From NCBI RefSeq assembly GCF_002813775.1, contig NZ_CP020370.1, positions 3,187,501 through 3,251,500 on the forward strand: 64,000 nucleotides of DNA, given 5' to 3'. The translations under genes were made by a program, and so were the position numbers. The notes below the pieces were generated by a model, which did no database searches, was not told where the DNA came from, and worked only from the letters and a program-made list of their open reading frames with translations. The DNA comes from Candidatus Thiodictyon syntrophicum (GTDB lineage Bacteria; Pseudomonadota; Gammaproteobacteria; Chromatiales; Chromatiaceae). How positions within the stretch are numbered: position 1 is the stretch's first letter; every line of letters begins with the position of its first letter. Below, one piece after another: positions 35,401 through 44,719 of this stretch.

Positions 35401-37104
35401 CGCGATATTGAAGCGCGGCAGGTCCCGCGCCAGGGCCACTGTCTGTGTATTGACCATCTGTTGCTGATCCTTCACCCGGCGCAGGCCGTTCGTGTGGGCG
35501 AAATAGGCCGCGCCCGCTACGAGATAGCCGCCATCGAGGGTGGGGCCCTCCGGGCACACGCCCTGGGCCACGGCCAGTCCCGTGGTGCTCTTCGCCGTGC
35601 ACTGCTTGGTCGTGCCGCTGCCGCCCAGGATCAGGCTGTTGCCAATCGGGTCCGCGGTACCGACCGCGTTGCTCGCCGCGGTGAGGTCGAGTCCGACTAT
35701 ATCGGTCGCAAATTCATCGCGGTCAAACGAGTTGACGGCAGTGGACAGGAAGATCAGGTTGCACTTGGCGCACCAATCGGTTTCTGGCATGGGGTCGCCC
35801 CAGGTGCTGACCTTGGTCAAGGCGCTGAAATAGCTGCTGTCATCGGCGTCATAGGCGGGCGTCGCGGTCAACTTGCCGGCAAAATAACGTAGCGTTTCCA
35901 TGTAGATCTCGGCGATCGGGTTGCCCCAGTTGGTGCAGACCCCATTCTTATAGCAACCGGTTGATGAACTGGTGGCGCAGATGGGCATGCCGGGCGAAGC
36001 GCAGCTGTCCTGGTAGTTGTGGGTCGTGTAGTCGTATTTGTTGATCCGGAACGCGTTGATACTTTTTATGATTCCGGAATGGCCGGTAAACTGGCCGGTC
36101 AGCAGATTGATCTCATTCTGTGCGGCATTGGCCACGGTATTGCCGGCGAGCAGTCCGATCTTGCGGCGCAGGACGCCGCCCGACATCCGTTGCTTGTAGC
36201 TGCCGCTCATCAGGCCGAAGCGCAGGGAGCCGTTATCGCCGTATTTCTGTAGCAGCCCGATCGGCTTCATGTGCGTGACGTCGCTGTCGTCCTTGTAGCC
36301 GCGGCAATTGTCCTCGATCAGATCCGAGACACAGACCGCGACGCGGGCGTTGAGTTCGGCCTTGAAAGAAACCGGAGCGTTGGTCTTTTTCGGTGCGGTG
36401 GCATTGGCCCTTTCCTCGTACCAGGCGCATTCCACCACCTCACCGGAGGACCACATGGGCCAGGCACCCGTCGCGATCCGAATCAGCGGCGGAGAGACGG
36501 AGGTATCGAGGGATTGACTCTGGCCGCTCGTGGCGTAAGTCACATTGCAAAAGGTAATCTTCTCGTCGCGGTACGGCGTATAGAGCGCCATGTCGTCGGC
36601 ACCGCCAGGCGGGGCGAATACTTTGGCGAAGGCGTGGGCATCCGTCGGCAGCAGGACCCGCTCCAGAATCGTCAGGTCCGGGGTGGCCGTATCGGTGGAG
36701 CGGAAACCGCCATAGAGCACCTTGCGCAGGATGTCCATGCGGGTCATGGCGGCCCAATTCAATAAATTACCGCTCCAGGCGTTACTGCATTGATGCTCGG
36801 TGGCCATGGCGGTCGGATTGAAATAGCCGCTGGTGTAGGTATAGCACTTATTAGAGTCGAAATAACCGTAATAAGAGTATAAGTTATTGTAGGTGGTGTC
36901 GATGCTCCCATCGCCGTCCAGGTCAGAGTAATCGTTGTATGCCTTGCGATAAAGTTGGTGGTCGTTGGAGAGCGCAAGCATGACCATCGGCCGGATCGTC
37001 TGGGTCACGCTGAGCGGTGTCTGGGCAATGTCATCGCTGGCCGCGTGAACCGCGCCGGCAATGGCTAATGCTCCCCAAAAGAAATAGCTGATTCGCTGGT
37101 TCAT
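32413..37104 (-). CDS. pilY1: type IV pilus tip protein PilY1
   Basis: A 1563-residue exported protein. A signal peptide (FFWGALAIAGAVHAASD) is followed by an N-terminal region with DYSDLDGDGSIDTTYNNL, a cysteine-rich middle (CTACTETECPTTCEKIYTAC region) and a C-terminal PilY1 beta-propeller (YVGANDGMIHGFNADTG, GRGVFAIDVTNP). A calcium-binding loop DYDGDGRVDYLYAGD, the kind needed for pilus extension and retraction control, lies in the propeller. PilY1 sits at the pilus tip with the minor pilins and affects adhesion and surface sensing. The long middle part may carry a VWA-like domain. It lies 109 bases after pilX. Confidence 0.93.
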   Translation of the reverse strand: MNQRISYFFWGALAIAGAVHAASDDIAQTPLSVTQTIRPMVMLALSNDHQLYRKAYNDYSDLDGDGSIDTTYNNLYSYYGYFDSNKCYTYTSGYFNPTAMATEHQCSNAWSGNLLNWAAMTRMDILRKVLYGGFRSTDTATPDLTILERVLLPTDAHAFAKVFAPPGGADDMALYTPYRDEKITFCNVTYATSGQSQSLDTSVSPPLIRIATGAWPMWSSGEVVECAWYEERANATAPKKTNAPVSFKAELNARVAVCVSDLIEDNCRGYKDDSDVTHMKPIGLLQKYGDNGSLRFGLMSGSYKQRMSGGVLRRKIGLLAGNTVANAAQNEINLLTGQFTGHSGIIKSINAFRINKYDYTTHNYQDSCASPGMPICATSSSTGCYKNGVCTNWGNPIAEIYMETLRYFAGKLTATPAYDADDSSYFSALTKVSTWGDPMPETDWCAKCNLIFLSTAVNSFDRDEFATDIVGLDLTAASNAVGTADPIGNSLILGGSGTTKQCTAKSTTGLAVAQGVCPEGPTLDGGYLVAGAAYFAHTNGLRRVKDQQQMVNTQTVALARDLPRFNIAVGSDTVTLLPHLEANTTTTAVQATSGWRMGSLVDLSVENLVKNTAGKLVGGSLLVIWEDSTWGNDFDMDGAQRLKFCAGPSAGILGEPNPCQAFCTACTETECPTTCEKIYTACGTTDTCKNNRTNCLAACTATANCKSDCSTVAANQIRITSSAEQVYAGHALLFGYTITGTSAGTSPTNAAGTASTLCDGAYHQDGVYREVVRKDGKNFSMLTTPVDTPANKPAACVRMFTAGSNPARLLEPALWYAAKYGGFTDVNANAKPDLATEWDSNDDDTPDRFFYADNPALLGTSLERFLEVIATISSSASVVANSITLNEDTRIFQGRYDSSDWSGDVVAFPVNTDGSLSTLIWSGRTEIDAQATAGTRRIITSNEERRTVTGGPGVPFRWGNDDSDDNDGIAQEQKEDLGLQPCWGTTCAAVHDAKGEARLNYLRGSHAAETSQTGGTLRTRAHVLGDVVNSDPVYIGAPMSLYPDTLEEHPYRTFAAAKADRQPIVYVGANDGMIHGFNADTGAELFAYVPRAVYPKLSALTAVDYRDHHQSFVDGGAVAGDVYLRDYLGEEGAWRTLLLGSLGAGGRGVFAIDVTNPADFAASEETAATRVLWDIVGGDDGGDGVHDFDDLGYTYSRPVAARMPDTVLSGAWVVVFGNGYKSPDGKAVLYVVDAKTGTLLSSVVADAGPGNGLSSVAPVDYDGDGRVDYLYAGDLKGNLWRFEPSVGSDMQVSFAGVPLFSDLTGLTGTTSPITVRPEVMRHPMRGVVVLFGSGAYFREGDRIPNTTAINAFYGIWDRFDGTSAIAREHLLKQQILAKTVSGAFDVRVTTDNPITWRLDSGKPTDSPPTTHLGWYLELRQPLDGTAEGEVQVTDPQLRGGRVIFTSLIPSDPGTALCDFGGDGWLIELNALNGARRTEVVFDLNADTVFNLADMVSVQVNGAAAMLAPSGKKSTVGIIQEPAIIGAGTKEYKFASGAREAAIEITVENPGDLAGGRRSWLQLH

Positions 37105-37213
37105 TTCAATGCCTCATTGGTATCCCGGGTCCAACCGCTTCAGGTTCGGCGGCCAGGCCCGGAGCATCATGTCAGTGCGTAAACTCGGTGCAGAATCGAG
37201 GTTGCGGTGCGCT

Positions 37214-37735
37214 TCAGCGCCGATAAGAACTTTGTAACACCGCCCGGGTGGTCGCCGCCCCCCCATAGCCGATGGCAGTGATGCGATAGGTGGCGCGCAT
37301 GTCTGTGCCATAACGGGTGCCGACGACCAGGCTCGCACCTTGTTCGACCCCGGGTTCCATTTGCTCGATGATGTAGAGCGGTCGGCGGGCGACGACGCCC
37401 AAGTCGTTGCGATATTCGCGCGCATTACCGGTAGCAAAGCCGAAGGCGGTGGGGATGTCGGTCTGGTCGTACCGATAGAGCCCCATGGCCGCCCCGAAGG
37501 GCGGCAGCGAGGGCTGGCTGAGCAGTTCCTCGGCCTCACGCAAGGCCGCCTCCGCGGCCTGAAATGCCAGGTAGCGATCCTGCAGGTTGCCGGCCATGCG
37601 CTCCTCGGTCTTGATCGCCTTGAGCGAGGTCAGCGCCACGGCGCTCATCAGCAGCAGCAGGATCATGCCGATCAGCAGGGTCGCGCCCCGTGCGCAGTGC
37701 GCCCGGCCGTGGCGAATGCGCTGTATGTGGATCAT
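37214..37735 (-). CDS. pilX: PilX-type minor pilin
   Basis: A 173-residue minor pilin with leader ending CARG/ATLLIGMILLLLMSAVALTSLKAIKTEERMAGN, abbreviated. Like pseudomonad PilX it lacks the Glu5 of the other pilins, and the following AFQAAEAALREAE is characteristic of the family. It overlaps pilW by four bases. It joins PilV, PilW, FimT and PilE in the priming complex of the pilus. Confidence 0.88.
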   Translation of the reverse strand: MIHIQRIRHGRAHCARGATLLIGMILLLLMSAVALTSLKAIKTEERMAGNLQDRYLAFQAAEAALREAEELLSQPSLPPFGAAMGLYRYDQTDIPTAFGFATGNAREYRNDLGVVARRPLYIIEQMEPGVEQGASLVVGTRYGTDMRATYRITAIGYGGAATTRAVLQSSYRR

Positions 37736-38892
37736 GGCAGATAGTTGCGTAAGGCGACCACGCCGCCGAAGCTGCGACGGATGCGCCGATCGGCCGTCGG
37801 CGTCACGGTTGCGCCGAGCAGGTCATAGGAAGGGCTGGCCGTCTCAGACCGGACATTCGCCTCACGGGAGCGGATGAGGAGGGCGAACCGGATACTCACC
37901 ACCGCAGCCCAATTCGTGACGAGATTCGCGCTCACATAATCGTCCACCCGGTGGTTGGTATCGGCGGTCGTATCGCGGCCGTAGAGGACCTGGAAATTCT
38001 CCACGTCGCGGATCAGTTCTTCGGTGATCAGCGTGGCCTGGCCGTTCGCCTGAGTCAGGCGTTTGCGCACGAGGATGGGCGGTTGCGTGAGGGTCCCGGC
38101 GGTCACATAGTAGGCGTGAACCGCGTAGCGGCTGACCACCGATCCAGGACGAAACACTCCGGTCTCGGCGACGGCCTGTTGGCTGCAATTGAAGGTACCG
38201 AACAGGGCGCCGGTACAGTTTCCGAGGTCTAAACCAGCGGCCGGTCCGTACTTGACGGCGTCGAATACATCGGATTGCTCAGGGTGATCCAGATTCAGGG
38301 TCCCGCTTACCTGGAACAGCGAGGCCTGCGTGCAACTGGGATTGGAGACCACCAGGATCTCGCCGACCTTGAAGCCGTGATCGACCTGGAGTTTGATGGT
38401 GCCGGCGGTGGAGTCGTTCAAGATCACTCTGCGCTCCACCTCCAATGAGGCGCGCCGCACGATGAGGATGTCCGTACCCGAGACCCGGTCGCTAAAGCTC
38501 GTCGGGGGGGAGCCGGCCTCGCCGTCGTAGCCCGCGAGTCCGCGGGTGTCGTAGATCCAATTGTCGCCGCTGTTCACCGGGGGGTTCACGCTGTTGCCGA
38601 TGCGTGCGGATTCGCCGCCGCAGGAGAGGTAGCCGGCCATCCGGATGTCGTTGGCAAGAAAATCGACGGCGAAACGGCCGTTTTCATCGAGCCGTGCCAA
38701 GGCGTCGCTCAGCCGATAGGTCTGCAGGCTGCCGGAGTAGAGTTGGCCCAGCGCTGCAATGACCACCAGGCCAAGGGCGAGCGCGATCATGATCTCGACC
38801 AAGGCCAGCCCCGCCCCCGCGCGACCGACCTGGGCTCCGCGGCGGTACGCCGGCAGTCCGCCGGACATCGCGGTGATGAGGGGTCTGGTCAT
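37732..38892 (-). CDS. pilW: PilW-type minor pilin
   Basis: A 386-residue minor pilin. An N-terminal leader up to AGAG is followed by LALVEIMIALALGLVVIAALGQLY, with the Glu at position 5 of the mature helix; then SDALARLDENGRFAVDFLANDIRMAGYLSCG, abbreviated, is the PilW family signature. It overlaps pilX downstream and pilV upstream by four bases each, so the three pilins are translationally coupled. Confidence 0.9.
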   Translation of the reverse strand: MTRPLITAMSGGLPAYRRGAQVGRAGAGLALVEIMIALALGLVVIAALGQLYSGSLQTYRLSDALARLDENGRFAVDFLANDIRMAGYLSCGGESARIGNSVNPPVNSGDNWIYDTRGLAGYDGEAGSPPTSFSDRVSGTDILIVRRASLEVERRVILNDSTAGTIKLQVDHGFKVGEILVVSNPSCTQASLFQVSGTLNLDHPEQSDVFDAVKYGPAAGLDLGNCTGALFGTFNCSQQAVAETGVFRPGSVVSRYAVHAYYVTAGTLTQPPILVRKRLTQANGQATLITEELIRDVENFQVLYGRDTTADTNHRVDDYVSANLVTNWAAVVSIRFALLIRSREANVRSETASPSYDLLGATVTPTADRRIRRSFGGVVALRNYLP

Positions 38893-39488
38893 AGTTGCGT
38901 CATGATGCAGATTTCCTGCATCGCCGTCGGCATTTCGGAACCGAGACAGGACGCGCGCAGGGTAACGGAACGGTCACCGTCGTCCTCCGTACGGCCATCG
39001 TCCCACTGCACCGATACGGTAAAGGTCTGCCCGGCGCGGCGGATGGCAGCGTACCATCTCGGCAGTCCGGAATTGTTGATCGAGGTCCACCAGGCACGCA
39101 GGTCGATGGCAATGCTGCCGGTGTCTGTGTTGCTGGGCGGCGCGCTGATTCCGCAGGGCTGGGTGTCGTTGGCGCGGCGGGCGGTCTCATTACAGAAGGT
39201 CCTGTCGTCATAGCCGCCGCCTAAGGCGGTGTCGGTCAATCCGCTCGCCCCCCGGTTCAGGCGCATCCGGTCGATGATCTCGTAGGCGAGGGCCGTGGCT
39301 TGGGAGCGTTGCAACGAACTATTGGCCGCGCGTAGGGTCAACACCTGTAGCGTCGCGAGACCGGTGAGCGCGATCATGGTCACGACCGCCGTGATGAGCA
39401 CCTCCACCAGTGTGAAGCCGCCGTGGTACCGCCGCGACGGGTGGCCGGCAGTCCGCTGGCCGGGCGGCGCCCGGGTACCGGTGTTCAT
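38889..39488 (-). CDS. pilV: PilV-type minor pilin
   Basis: A 199-residue minor pilin with prepilin cleavage site HGG/FTLVEVLITAVVTMIALTGL and the typical ATALAYEIIDRMRLNR segment. It overlaps fimT and pilW by four bases. The leader is longer than usual (about 25 residues), so the true start may be a later codon, though the prepilin peptidase site is intact. Confidence 0.88.
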   Translation of the reverse strand: MNTGTRAPPGQRTAGHPSRRYHGGFTLVEVLITAVVTMIALTGLATLQVLTLRAANSSLQRSQATALAYEIIDRMRLNRGASGLTDTALGGGYDDRTFCNETARRANDTQPCGISAPPSNTDTGSIAIDLRAWWTSINNSGLPRWYAAIRRAGQTFTVSVQWDDGRTEDDGDRSVTLRASCLGSEMPTAMQEICIMTQL

Positions 39489-40039
39489 GAGGGTCCGGAG
39501 CCGGAGCCACTGCCGGTGAGTTCGATCCGCCCGACATAGCTCAGGGTGAGGACCTGGTATTCCCGGTCGTCGGTGTAACGGAAGCGGCCGATGTCGCCTT
39601 CATCCGGATAGCCGCTGTTCTGGAAGGATACTCCCTGGGCGATCTTGCAGCCGGGGCTGATGCATTCCGGGGTGAGGAGGAAGGCGGTATGGTCGAAATG
39701 CACCGTTTGGATCACGTTATCCGTGCCGCTGTCGACGAATTTGTCCATGTCGGCGTCCGTGAAGACGATCCAGCCGTTGCGCCAATTCGGTGTCTGACTG
39801 GTGTCGCAGGTCAGCCGATCGGACGATGCACAGACTGTCACCGGGACCGCTCGGCGGGCCGCTTCGCTCCGGGCCATCGTGAAGGACGACAGGAGTTCCG
39901 AACTTGCCTGACCGCGTTGGATGGTCGCTTGGAGACTGGTGAAGGTCGGCACACCCAGGGTCAGAGTAATGGCGAGCGCGCTGACCGTGGTCATCAGCTC
40001 GATCAGGGAGACACCGCGCAGGTGGCGTAATGTTTTCAT
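39485..40039 (-). CDS. fimT: FimT/GspH-type minor pilin
   Basis: A 184-residue pseudopilin with a short leader MKTLRHLRG/VSLIELMTTVSALAITLTLG and the GspH/FimT domain (FTMARSEAARRAVPVTVCAS, GWIVFTDAD). It is the first gene of the minor-pilin operon. FimT proteins in several gammaproteobacteria bind DNA and aid natural transformation; whether this one does is not visible. Confidence 0.9.
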   Translation of the reverse strand: MKTLRHLRGVSLIELMTTVSALAITLTLGVPTFTSLQATIQRGQASSELLSSFTMARSEAARRAVPVTVCASSDRLTCDTSQTPNWRNGWIVFTDADMDKFVDSGTDNVIQTVHFDHTAFLLTPECISPGCKIAQGVSFQNSGYPDEGDIGRFRYTDDREYQVLTLSYVGRIELTGSGSGSGPS

Positions 40040-40123
40040 TGGGGTCTCACATAGGGTCCGCGCCTGGGTTCGGGGTCGCCGGCGACCGGGTGTCCGGTGA
40101 TGGCGTGCAAGGCAAGTCGCTGT

Positions 40124-40141
40124 GATTAAGGATACTTAATC
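40124..40141. promoter_or_regulatory. dyad GATTAAG-N4-CTTAATC upstream of fimT
   Basis: A perfect 7-base inverted repeat with four-base spacer, about 85 bases upstream of the fimT start, in an AT-richer island. It could be an operator for the minor-pilin operon. Low direct support beyond symmetry and position. Confidence 0.35.
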
Positions 40142-40269
40142 CAGGATTTACGGCCGTGATTGGGGTCGCAAGTCCTTGGATGGGTGCCGTCGGTCGCGAT
40201 ATTTCGGTCGCTTTCGTGAGCGCGGGCAAGGTTCGCGCGTCCGTGCCGCGGCGCGCCCGCAAGGCAGCG

Positions 40270-40286
40270 GGTCCGCCCGGCGGACC
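40270..40286. repeat. GGTCCGC-NNN-GCGGACC palindrome (single copy)
   Basis: Same palindrome as at 31789 and 45734, followed by CT as in those copies. It lies in the 394-base stretch 40040-40433 between fimT and the FimX-like gene, which otherwise contains the dyad at 40124, short GCCTTGG repeats near 40300 and no gene. Confidence 0.75.
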
Positions 40287-40433
40287 CTCCGCGGCCTTGG
40301 CGTCCAAGGCTTCAGCCTTGGCGGCGGGGCCGCGGCCTCCGGCGATGCTGCCGGTCCGCGCGGCGGCCCGGGACTCTGTCGACACCGCTGAAAACCTGAC
40401 GGTATATTCCGCGACGGGCCAGGCCGCGCCAAG

Positions 40434-42536
40434 TCAGGTGGCGATCTCCAGGGTGGGCGAGGGTCGCTGCAGGAAGTTGCCCTGGACATAGTCCACCCCG
40501 GCCGTCCACAGGATGGTAATGGAGCGGGCGTCTTCGACCCCGGTCACGACGCTCTTGACATTGAACTCCCGGGCCAGGTTGGCCAAGGCCAGCAGGCGTT
40601 GCTGCTTATCCTTGTCATCGGCCAGGCCCTGGGCGAACTCCGGCAGCAGCAATACAAAGTCGAGCGACAGCCCCTGGAACAGCATTTGGGGGTGATCGGT
40701 GGCACCGAAGCGATTGACCGCCACCCGGCACTTGATCTTTTTCAGGCTCTCGACGAGCCGGCTCAGGCTCGCCAGGTTGCCGTCGACCAGCTCTTCCTGA
40801 ATCACGAAGGTGAGCCAACTCCCGCGGACATCGAACTCGCGCAGACAGTCGCAAATCCAGATCATGACACCGGGGTCACGGAAACTGTCCTCCGCCAGAT
40901 TAAGGAAAAAATTCAATGGATGCCCGGCCTGGCGGTGCTCGCTCATGGCCTTGACGGCGTGGCGGATCGCCCATTTGTCGATGCGCTCGATCAGCCCGCT
41001 GCGGATCGCCGCACCGATGAACTCCTTGGCCTCGATCAGGTTCTCGGCGTCGTCGATCATGCGTACCAGGACGCTGTAGTTTTCCTGGCTGTCGCCCATC
41101 AGGCTGATGATCGGCTGGTAGACCAGCATGAAGCGATCATTCGTCAGTGCCCACTCGATCTTGGCGGTCACGGCGCTGTCGTTGTCTTCGGCACTCTGCT
41201 TCTCACGGGCGGCGAGCGAGGTCGGCCGCTGGGGCACCGCGGCCTTGGTTTGACCCGCCACCCCGCCGTGGCAGGCGCGATAGGCCTCGTCGAGCAGGTT
41301 GGATGAGTTGGGACAGGGGCCGGCGACGATGACATAACCGACGTCGCAATCGGCCTCGATCCGCGCCTTGCCGCCCGGCCCCGGACCCAGACGGACCTGC
41401 GTGCGGATGCGTTCCGCCAGGCTCTCGGCGCTGGCCTCGTCCAACCCCGGGGCTAGAAGGGCAAAACCGTCGTCGCTGATGCGTACCAGCAGGCCAACAC
41501 CGGCGCACAGTCGGGTCAGCGCGGCGGCGAGTGCGCCGATGACGGCCAGACCGCGGGTGAGGCCGAAGTCACGGAACAGGTTGGCGGCGGCGCGGATGCG
41601 GACATAGAAGACGGCGAAAGGCTGGGGGGCGCGGCGCTCGGCACCCACGGCGGCATCAATCGCCGCGAGCAGCGTGGCGGCGCTCGACAGACTGGCGGCG
41701 GCGGGGGTGGGCACGGCCGGCGGCGTCAGGGGTGTGCGGTCAGCGGCGCGCACAATCAGCCGCAGGCAGGGTTCGCCGTCGATCTCGGCCGGCGCGACGG
41801 CCAGGGTCCCGGGGAAGCGACTGGCATCGGCCCGCACATAGGTCACCGGCAGTTCGGCGGGGCCCTGGGGTTGCGCGGATTGGCGTTCGCGTAGAAAGTC
41901 ACGGATCGGTGTGCGCTGTTCGGGCTCGATCAGGTCCAGAAAGGCGGCCGCTTGCAGGTCGTCCAGCGAGGGGAAGCGAAACAGGTTCAGATAGGCGGGG
42001 TTGGCGTGGACGTGCATGCCCTCTTGGATAAAAGTCACCGCCTCGTCGCTGCCGTCGACCAGTTCCCGCGCCCGCTGTTCGCACTGGCGCAGCCGTTGGG
42101 TGAGACGCCGCAACTGGCGGCGTGCCCGCAGATCGGCCAACTCCCGCCCCACGATCAGCTGCAGCCGTTCGGCATCGTTGTTCGCGGTGACGTCGCGCGC
42201 CCCGCCGGCCATGGCGCTGATCGTGGCGGCCGGCGCGTCGGCCGGGTCGACGATCACGATCAATGGGACGTCGGCCTCCAACTCCCGGTGGCGCAGCAGG
42301 ACCGCCTCGAGCGTCACCGCCGGGTCGTAGGCGCAGCAGATGATCAGGTCGCAGGCGCGCCGCTCCACCAGTTCCTCGATGCGGTCCGCGTGGGCGGTAT
42401 ACATGCCGCGCACCGGCAGTCCGCCGTCGCGCAGCGACGTGATCAGGCGCTCCGCTTCGCTGGCCTGGGAGGTCATGACCAGCAGGATGACGGTTTGGGC
42501 TTGGTCGGGCATGCGCGGGGGATCGGTCGGTTTCAT
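40434..42536 (-). CDS. FimX-like REC-PAS-GGDEF-EAL protein, probably a c-di-GMP receptor
   Basis: A 700-residue protein with FimX domain order and length: a degenerate receiver domain (about 15-135), a coiled linker, PAS (about 165-280), degenerate GGDEF (SDDGF instead of GGDEF) and degenerate EAL (SVL in place of EAL). In the EAL part NLAEDSF and VVTGVEDAR persist, but DDFG is replaced by NRFG and the catalytic lysine by a leucine, so phosphodiesterase activity is unlikely. FimX binds c-di-GMP and controls pilus assembly. Its place just upstream of the minor-pilin operon supports this. FimX proper is a hypothesis; a general receptor is safer. Confidence 0.8.
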   Translation of the reverse strand: MKPTDPPRMPDQAQTVILLVMTSQASEAERLITSLRDGGLPVRGMYTAHADRIEELVERRACDLIICCAYDPAVTLEAVLLRHRELEADVPLIVIVDPADAPAATISAMAGGARDVTANNDAERLQLIVGRELADLRARRQLRRLTQRLRQCEQRARELVDGSDEAVTFIQEGMHVHANPAYLNLFRFPSLDDLQAAAFLDLIEPEQRTPIRDFLRERQSAQPQGPAELPVTYVRADASRFPGTLAVAPAEIDGEPCLRLIVRAADRTPLTPPAVPTPAAASLSSAATLLAAIDAAVGAERRAPQPFAVFYVRIRAAANLFRDFGLTRGLAVIGALAAALTRLCAGVGLLVRISDDGFALLAPGLDEASAESLAERIRTQVRLGPGPGGKARIEADCDVGYVIVAGPCPNSSNLLDEAYRACHGGVAGQTKAAVPQRPTSLAAREKQSAEDNDSAVTAKIEWALTNDRFMLVYQPIISLMGDSQENYSVLVRMIDDAENLIEAKEFIGAAIRSGLIERIDKWAIRHAVKAMSEHRQAGHPLNFFLNLAEDSFRDPGVMIWICDCLREFDVRGSWLTFVIQEELVDGNLASLSRLVESLKKIKCRVAVNRFGATDHPQMLFQGLSLDFVLLLPEFAQGLADDKDKQQRLLALANLAREFNVKSVVTGVEDARSITILWTAGVDYVQGNFLQRPSPTLEIAT

Positions 42537-42764
42537 TCAGGGGCCATTATCTGCGTAGCGGGGTGGAGAGGGAACTGGTCATTGCCCGGGAGCACCCTCG
42601 GCGCGCCGGGCACCTGTGCGGTGCCTCACTGCCGATCAGTCAGGCTCCAGAGCGGGATTTTTATGCAAATTCAGTCGTTTGGACGCACCGCTGCCAGTCC
42701 GCGAGCAAGCCCTTGAGACGCGTCGAGAGCTGATCGTGGACGCCGCACCACGGCGAAACTCGTC

Positions 42765-42840
42765 GGATGGGCAGAGCGAGAGCGATGCCCGTCATCGCGG
42801 ATCGCGGCGGTCGATGGGCAGCGCTGCGCTCTGCCCATCC
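42765..42840. repeat. inverted repeat GGATGGGCAGAGCG
   Basis: A perfect 14-base inverted repeat (42765-42778 and 42827-42840), with an internal hairpin GATGGGCAG/CTGCCCATC (42813-42839). It lies in the 340-base gene-free stretch 42537-42876 between the FimX-like gene and epmB, in which nothing else is recognised. Confidence 0.7.
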
Positions 42841-42876
42841 TAAAAACTTCGGTGCCCCCGGGCTGCCCCGCGGTGG

Positions 42877-43899
42877 TCAACCCAGCGGCTCCTTGCACGG
42901 CGCTCCGGCCGTCTCGCGTACCAGGCGCGGTACCAGATAGCCCGGCAGGCGCGCGCGCAACGCCGCCATCAGCCCCCGGGCCTCGCGGTCAGACACCGCG
43001 AAGTGGGCCGCCCCCTGTACCGGGTCCAATTGGTGCAGGTAATAGGGCAGCACACCGCAGTCAAACAGCCGCTCACTGAGCGCGGCGAGGGTCGCCGCGT
43101 CATCGTTCACCCCGCGCAGCAGGACGCTTTGGTTCAGCAGCGTGACGCCCACCGCCCCCAGGGCCGCCAACCCCGCCTGGGCCGCGGCACCGAGCTCCCG
43201 GGCATGATTGGCGTGGATGACCAGCACCGGGCGGGGCGTCACGGTGCCCAACAGGGCGCACAATCGCGCCGTGATGCGCGACGGCAGTACCAGGGGCAAG
43301 CGGCTGTGCAGGCGCAGGCGGCGCACATGGGGGATGGCGGCGAGCCGCGCGAGCAGGTCCCCCAAGGCGCCATCAGCGAGCAGCAATGGGTCCCCGCCGC
43401 TCAGGATTATCTCGTGCAGCGTGGTGTCGGCCTGGATCTGCGCGAGCGCGAGCCCGATGCGCGAGTCGTAGGTCCCCAAGTCGCCGTAGGGGAAATGGCG
43501 GCGGAAGCAATAGCGGCAGTGGACCGCGCAGGCGCCCTGGGCCAGCAGCAGGGCGCGCCCCGCGTACTTGCGCAGCAGCCCCGGGGCCTGGGCGGCCGGC
43601 CCGTCGCCCACCGGGTCGCACCGAAACCCGGCGGTCAGGACCCGCTCGGCGGCGAGCGGCAGCACCTGGCGCAGCAGCGGGTCAGCGGGTCCGCCCGCGC
43701 GCATGAGGGCGGCGAAGCCCCGTGGTACCAGCAGCCGGAAGGGGCCGGGCTCCGGGTCAAGGGTGGGGACCTGGTCGCGGCGCAGGCCCAGGAACGCAAG
43801 CAGGGGCTCGACCCGGGTGAAGGCCTGACCAAGCTCGCGCCGCCAGGCGTCGCTTGCAGCGGCCTCGATCTGACAGTGGGCACTGCTTCGCGCTACCAT
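42877..43899 (-). CDS. epmB: EF-P (R)-beta-lysine modification: L-lysine 2,3-aminomutase EpmB
   Basis: A radical SAM aminomutase that turns lysine into (R)-beta-lysine for EF-P. The cluster motif CAVHCRYCF (CxxxCxxC) is followed by RRHFPYG, and the [11 protein letters not shown] and [17 protein letters not shown] segments mark the lysine 2,3-aminomutase family. I prefer the ATG at 43899, about 340 residues; an ATG at 43935 would overlap the start codon of the divergent efp gene as CATG, leaving no room for either promoter. No epmC hydroxylase is present in the window. Confidence 0.92.
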   Translation of the reverse strand: MVARSSAHCQIEAAASDAWRRELGQAFTRVEPLLAFLGLRRDQVPTLDPEPGPFRLLVPRGFAALMRAGGPADPLLRQVLPLAAERVLTAGFRCDPVGDGPAAQAPGLLRKYAGRALLLAQGACAVHCRYCFRRHFPYGDLGTYDSRIGLALAQIQADTTLHEIILSGGDPLLLADGALGDLLARLAAIPHVRRLRLHSRLPLVLPSRITARLCALLGTVTPRPVLVIHANHARELGAAAQAGLAALGAVGVTLLNQSVLLRGVNDDAATLAALSERLFDCGVLPYYLHQLDPVQGAAHFAVSDREARGLMAALRARLPGYLVPRLVRETAGAPCKEPLG

Positions 43900-43933
43900 T
43901 GCGGGCTCATTTTTCACCGGTAACGAGGACGAC

Positions 43934-44503
43934 ATGGCGAACTACAGCACCAATGAGTTCAAGAGTGGGCTCAAGATCATACTGGATGGGGACCCGTACA
44001 ACATCGTCGAGAACGAGTTCGTCAAGCCCGGCAAGGGTCAGGCCTTCAACCGGGTGCGGGTGCGCAACCTCAAGACCGGGCGGACGGTGGAGAAAACCTT
44101 CAAGTCCGGCGACACGGTCGAGGGCGCCGATGTCCATGATACCGATATGCAATATCTCTACAACGACGGTGAGTGGTGGCACTTCATGGACCCGGCCAGT
44201 TTCGAGCAGATGACCGCCGATGCCACGGTGGTCGGGGAGGCGGCCAAGTGGATCAAGGACCAGGACATGTGCAAGGTGACCCTGTGGAACGGCGTGCCGC
44301 TCGCGGTGGAGCCGCCGAACTTCGTGGTGCTGCTGATTACCGAAACCGACCCCGGCCTCAAGGGCGACACCTCCGGCGGCGGCGGTAAGCCGGCGACCCT
44401 GGAGACCGGTGCGGTGGTGCGCGTTCCCTTGTTCGTGCAGGGCGGCGAGCTGATCCGGGTCGACACCCGCACCGGCGAGTACGTCTCGCGCGCCAAAGAG
44501 TAG
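43934..44503 (+). CDS. efp: elongation factor P
   Basis: A 189-residue translation factor that relieves stalling at polyproline stretches. KOW domain at the N-terminus with [18 protein letters not shown]; Lys34 in PGKGQ is the site for (R)-beta-lysylation, in agreement with the neighbouring epmA and epmB genes. Ribosome binding site GAGG six bases before the ATG. It is followed by a repeat element and epmA. Confidence 0.97.
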   Translation: MANYSTNEFKSGLKIILDGDPYNIVENEFVKPGKGQAFNRVRVRNLKTGRTVEKTFKSGDTVEGADVHDTDMQYLYNDGEWWHFMDPASFEQMTADATVVGEAAKWIKDQDMCKVTLWNGVPLAVEPPNFVVLLITETDPGLKGDTSGGGGKPATLETGAVVRVPLFVQGGELIRVDTRTGEYVSRAKE

Positions 44504-44553
44504 TGATCGCCGACGTGTCCCCGACAGCGACCGGACCTTCTCACGAACCGGGC

Positions 44554-44670
44554 GTTGTCGTTGTCGTAATCGTTGTCGTAATCGAACAATCCGACAACGA
44601 CAACGACAACGACAACGACCCGCACAGTGTACCCGGGATCTCGGTCACCACATCAGTTCTGATCGCCCCC
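44554..44670. repeat. hexanucleotide inverted-repeat element, copy 2
   Basis: Left arm of GTCGTT/GTAATC units (44554-44584), right arm CGACAA units (44592-44619) and a tail (44633-44670) that differs from copy 1 (15818-15855) at only two of 38 positions. It lies between efp and epmA. Confidence 0.88.
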
Positions 44671-44719
44671 GTCGTTCCGATCCTGTCCATTCTCCTCAGG
44701 CGACTGGAACCTTAGAGAA

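Noticed and set aside
44158-44625. 155-residue minus-strand frame over efp and the repeat element
   Set aside because: It is antisense to efp and starts in the hexanucleotide repeat (poly-Val); no support.
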